Shown: one piece after another, positions 63,894 to 64,000 of the stretch | Layout of the letters: each line of letters starts with the position of its first letter | Position numbering within the stretch: position 1 is the stretch's first letter | Assembly (NCBI RefSeq): GCF_003245365.1 | Contig: NZ_NBIU01000003.1 | Location: 56,428-120,427, forward strand | Length of the DNA: 64,000 nucleotides | Direction: 5' to 3' | DNA from: Helicobacter valdiviensis | GTDB taxonomy: Bacteria; Campylobacterota; Campylobacteria; Campylobacterales; Helicobacteraceae | Program-made: the position numbers and the translations under genes | The notes under the pieces: generated by a model | Told to the model about the DNA's origin: nothing | The model's input: the letters and a program-made list of their open reading frames with translations, nothing else | The model's database searches: none

Positions 63894-64000
63894 TTTCTTA
63901 CATCTTCTAAAATATCATTAGCGATATTATTAACACTTTGGGTAATGGCATTAGTATCATTAGCTACTGCTACATTATCATGGGTTACTGCTTCAAGTTG
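63881..64000 (-). CDS. C-terminus of a probable methyl-accepting chemotaxis protein, partial
   Basis: Only the last 39 codons are present, continuing past the window. NVAVANDTNAITQSVNNIAN and DILEDVRKKKF look like the end of the MCP cytoplasmic coiled coil, with heptad spacing of small and hydrophobic residues and a basic, aromatic C-terminal tail. The identification rests on a short stretch. Confidence 0.55.
   Translation of the reverse strand, partial: QLEAVTHDNVAVANDTNAITQSVNNIANDILEDVRKKKF

Overview
The window is a contiguous stretch of an AT-rich genome of a Helicobacter-like member of the Campylobacterota. The strongest signs are the single 2881-codon rpoB-rpoC fusion, known from Helicobacter and Wolinella; a compact Cas9 very close in length and motifs to that of Campylobacter jejuni; the gene order rplI-hslV-hslU-era-csd6 and thrB-ylxR-infB-rbfA-rimP, as in H. 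pylori; and a putative surface-glycan cluster with a poly-G tract. The Cas9 locus and the GT cluster fit an enterohepatic rather than a gastric Helicobacter, but I cannot name the species.

Layout. 1-5958: cell-surface genes: a phosphoethanolamine transferase running off the left edge, with an in-frame G9 tract, then three glycosyltransferases. 6039-10650 (minus): RNase Y, a 5-formyl-THF cyclo-ligase-like protein, an unknown membrane protein and a TonB-dependent receptor. 10764-27569 (plus): the ancient tRNA(Thr-Tyr-Gly-Thr)-tuf-rpmG-tRNA(Trp)-secE-nusG-rplKAJL-rpoBC-rpsL-rpsG-fusA block, with an L10-type leader and several hairpins. 27641-28337: an unknown protein behind a good sigma-28 (FliA) promoter match. 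28419-34050: a complete type II-C CRISPR-Cas locus in which cas9-cas1-cas2 is flanked by two arrays, each with its own copy of a 192-bp module holding the tracrRNA gene, a leader-like segment and the first repeat.

34192-50465 (plus): housekeeping genes (mnmA, tandem Usp protein, comEC-like, prenyltransferase, thrB, infB-rbfA-rimP, ribD, rplI, hslVU, era, csd6). 50628-55070: a membrane/secreted protein pair, an ankyrin-repeat protein and decayed small genes. 55167-62851: aromatic amino acid permease, a diverged N6-adenine methylase-like protein, feoAB with a possible Fur site, argD and dgt. 62852-63880: about 1 kb without genes, containing five copies of a small hairpin-forming repeat. 63881-64000: the last 39 codons of a probable chemotaxis receptor.

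The most interesting part is the CRISPR locus. Two tracrRNA genes differ at one anti-repeat base; repeats end in a promoter-like TGCTACAAT on the crRNA strand; both outermost repeats keep the promoter half but have lost the tracrRNA-pairing half; and a block of repeat variants mismatches both tracrRNAs.
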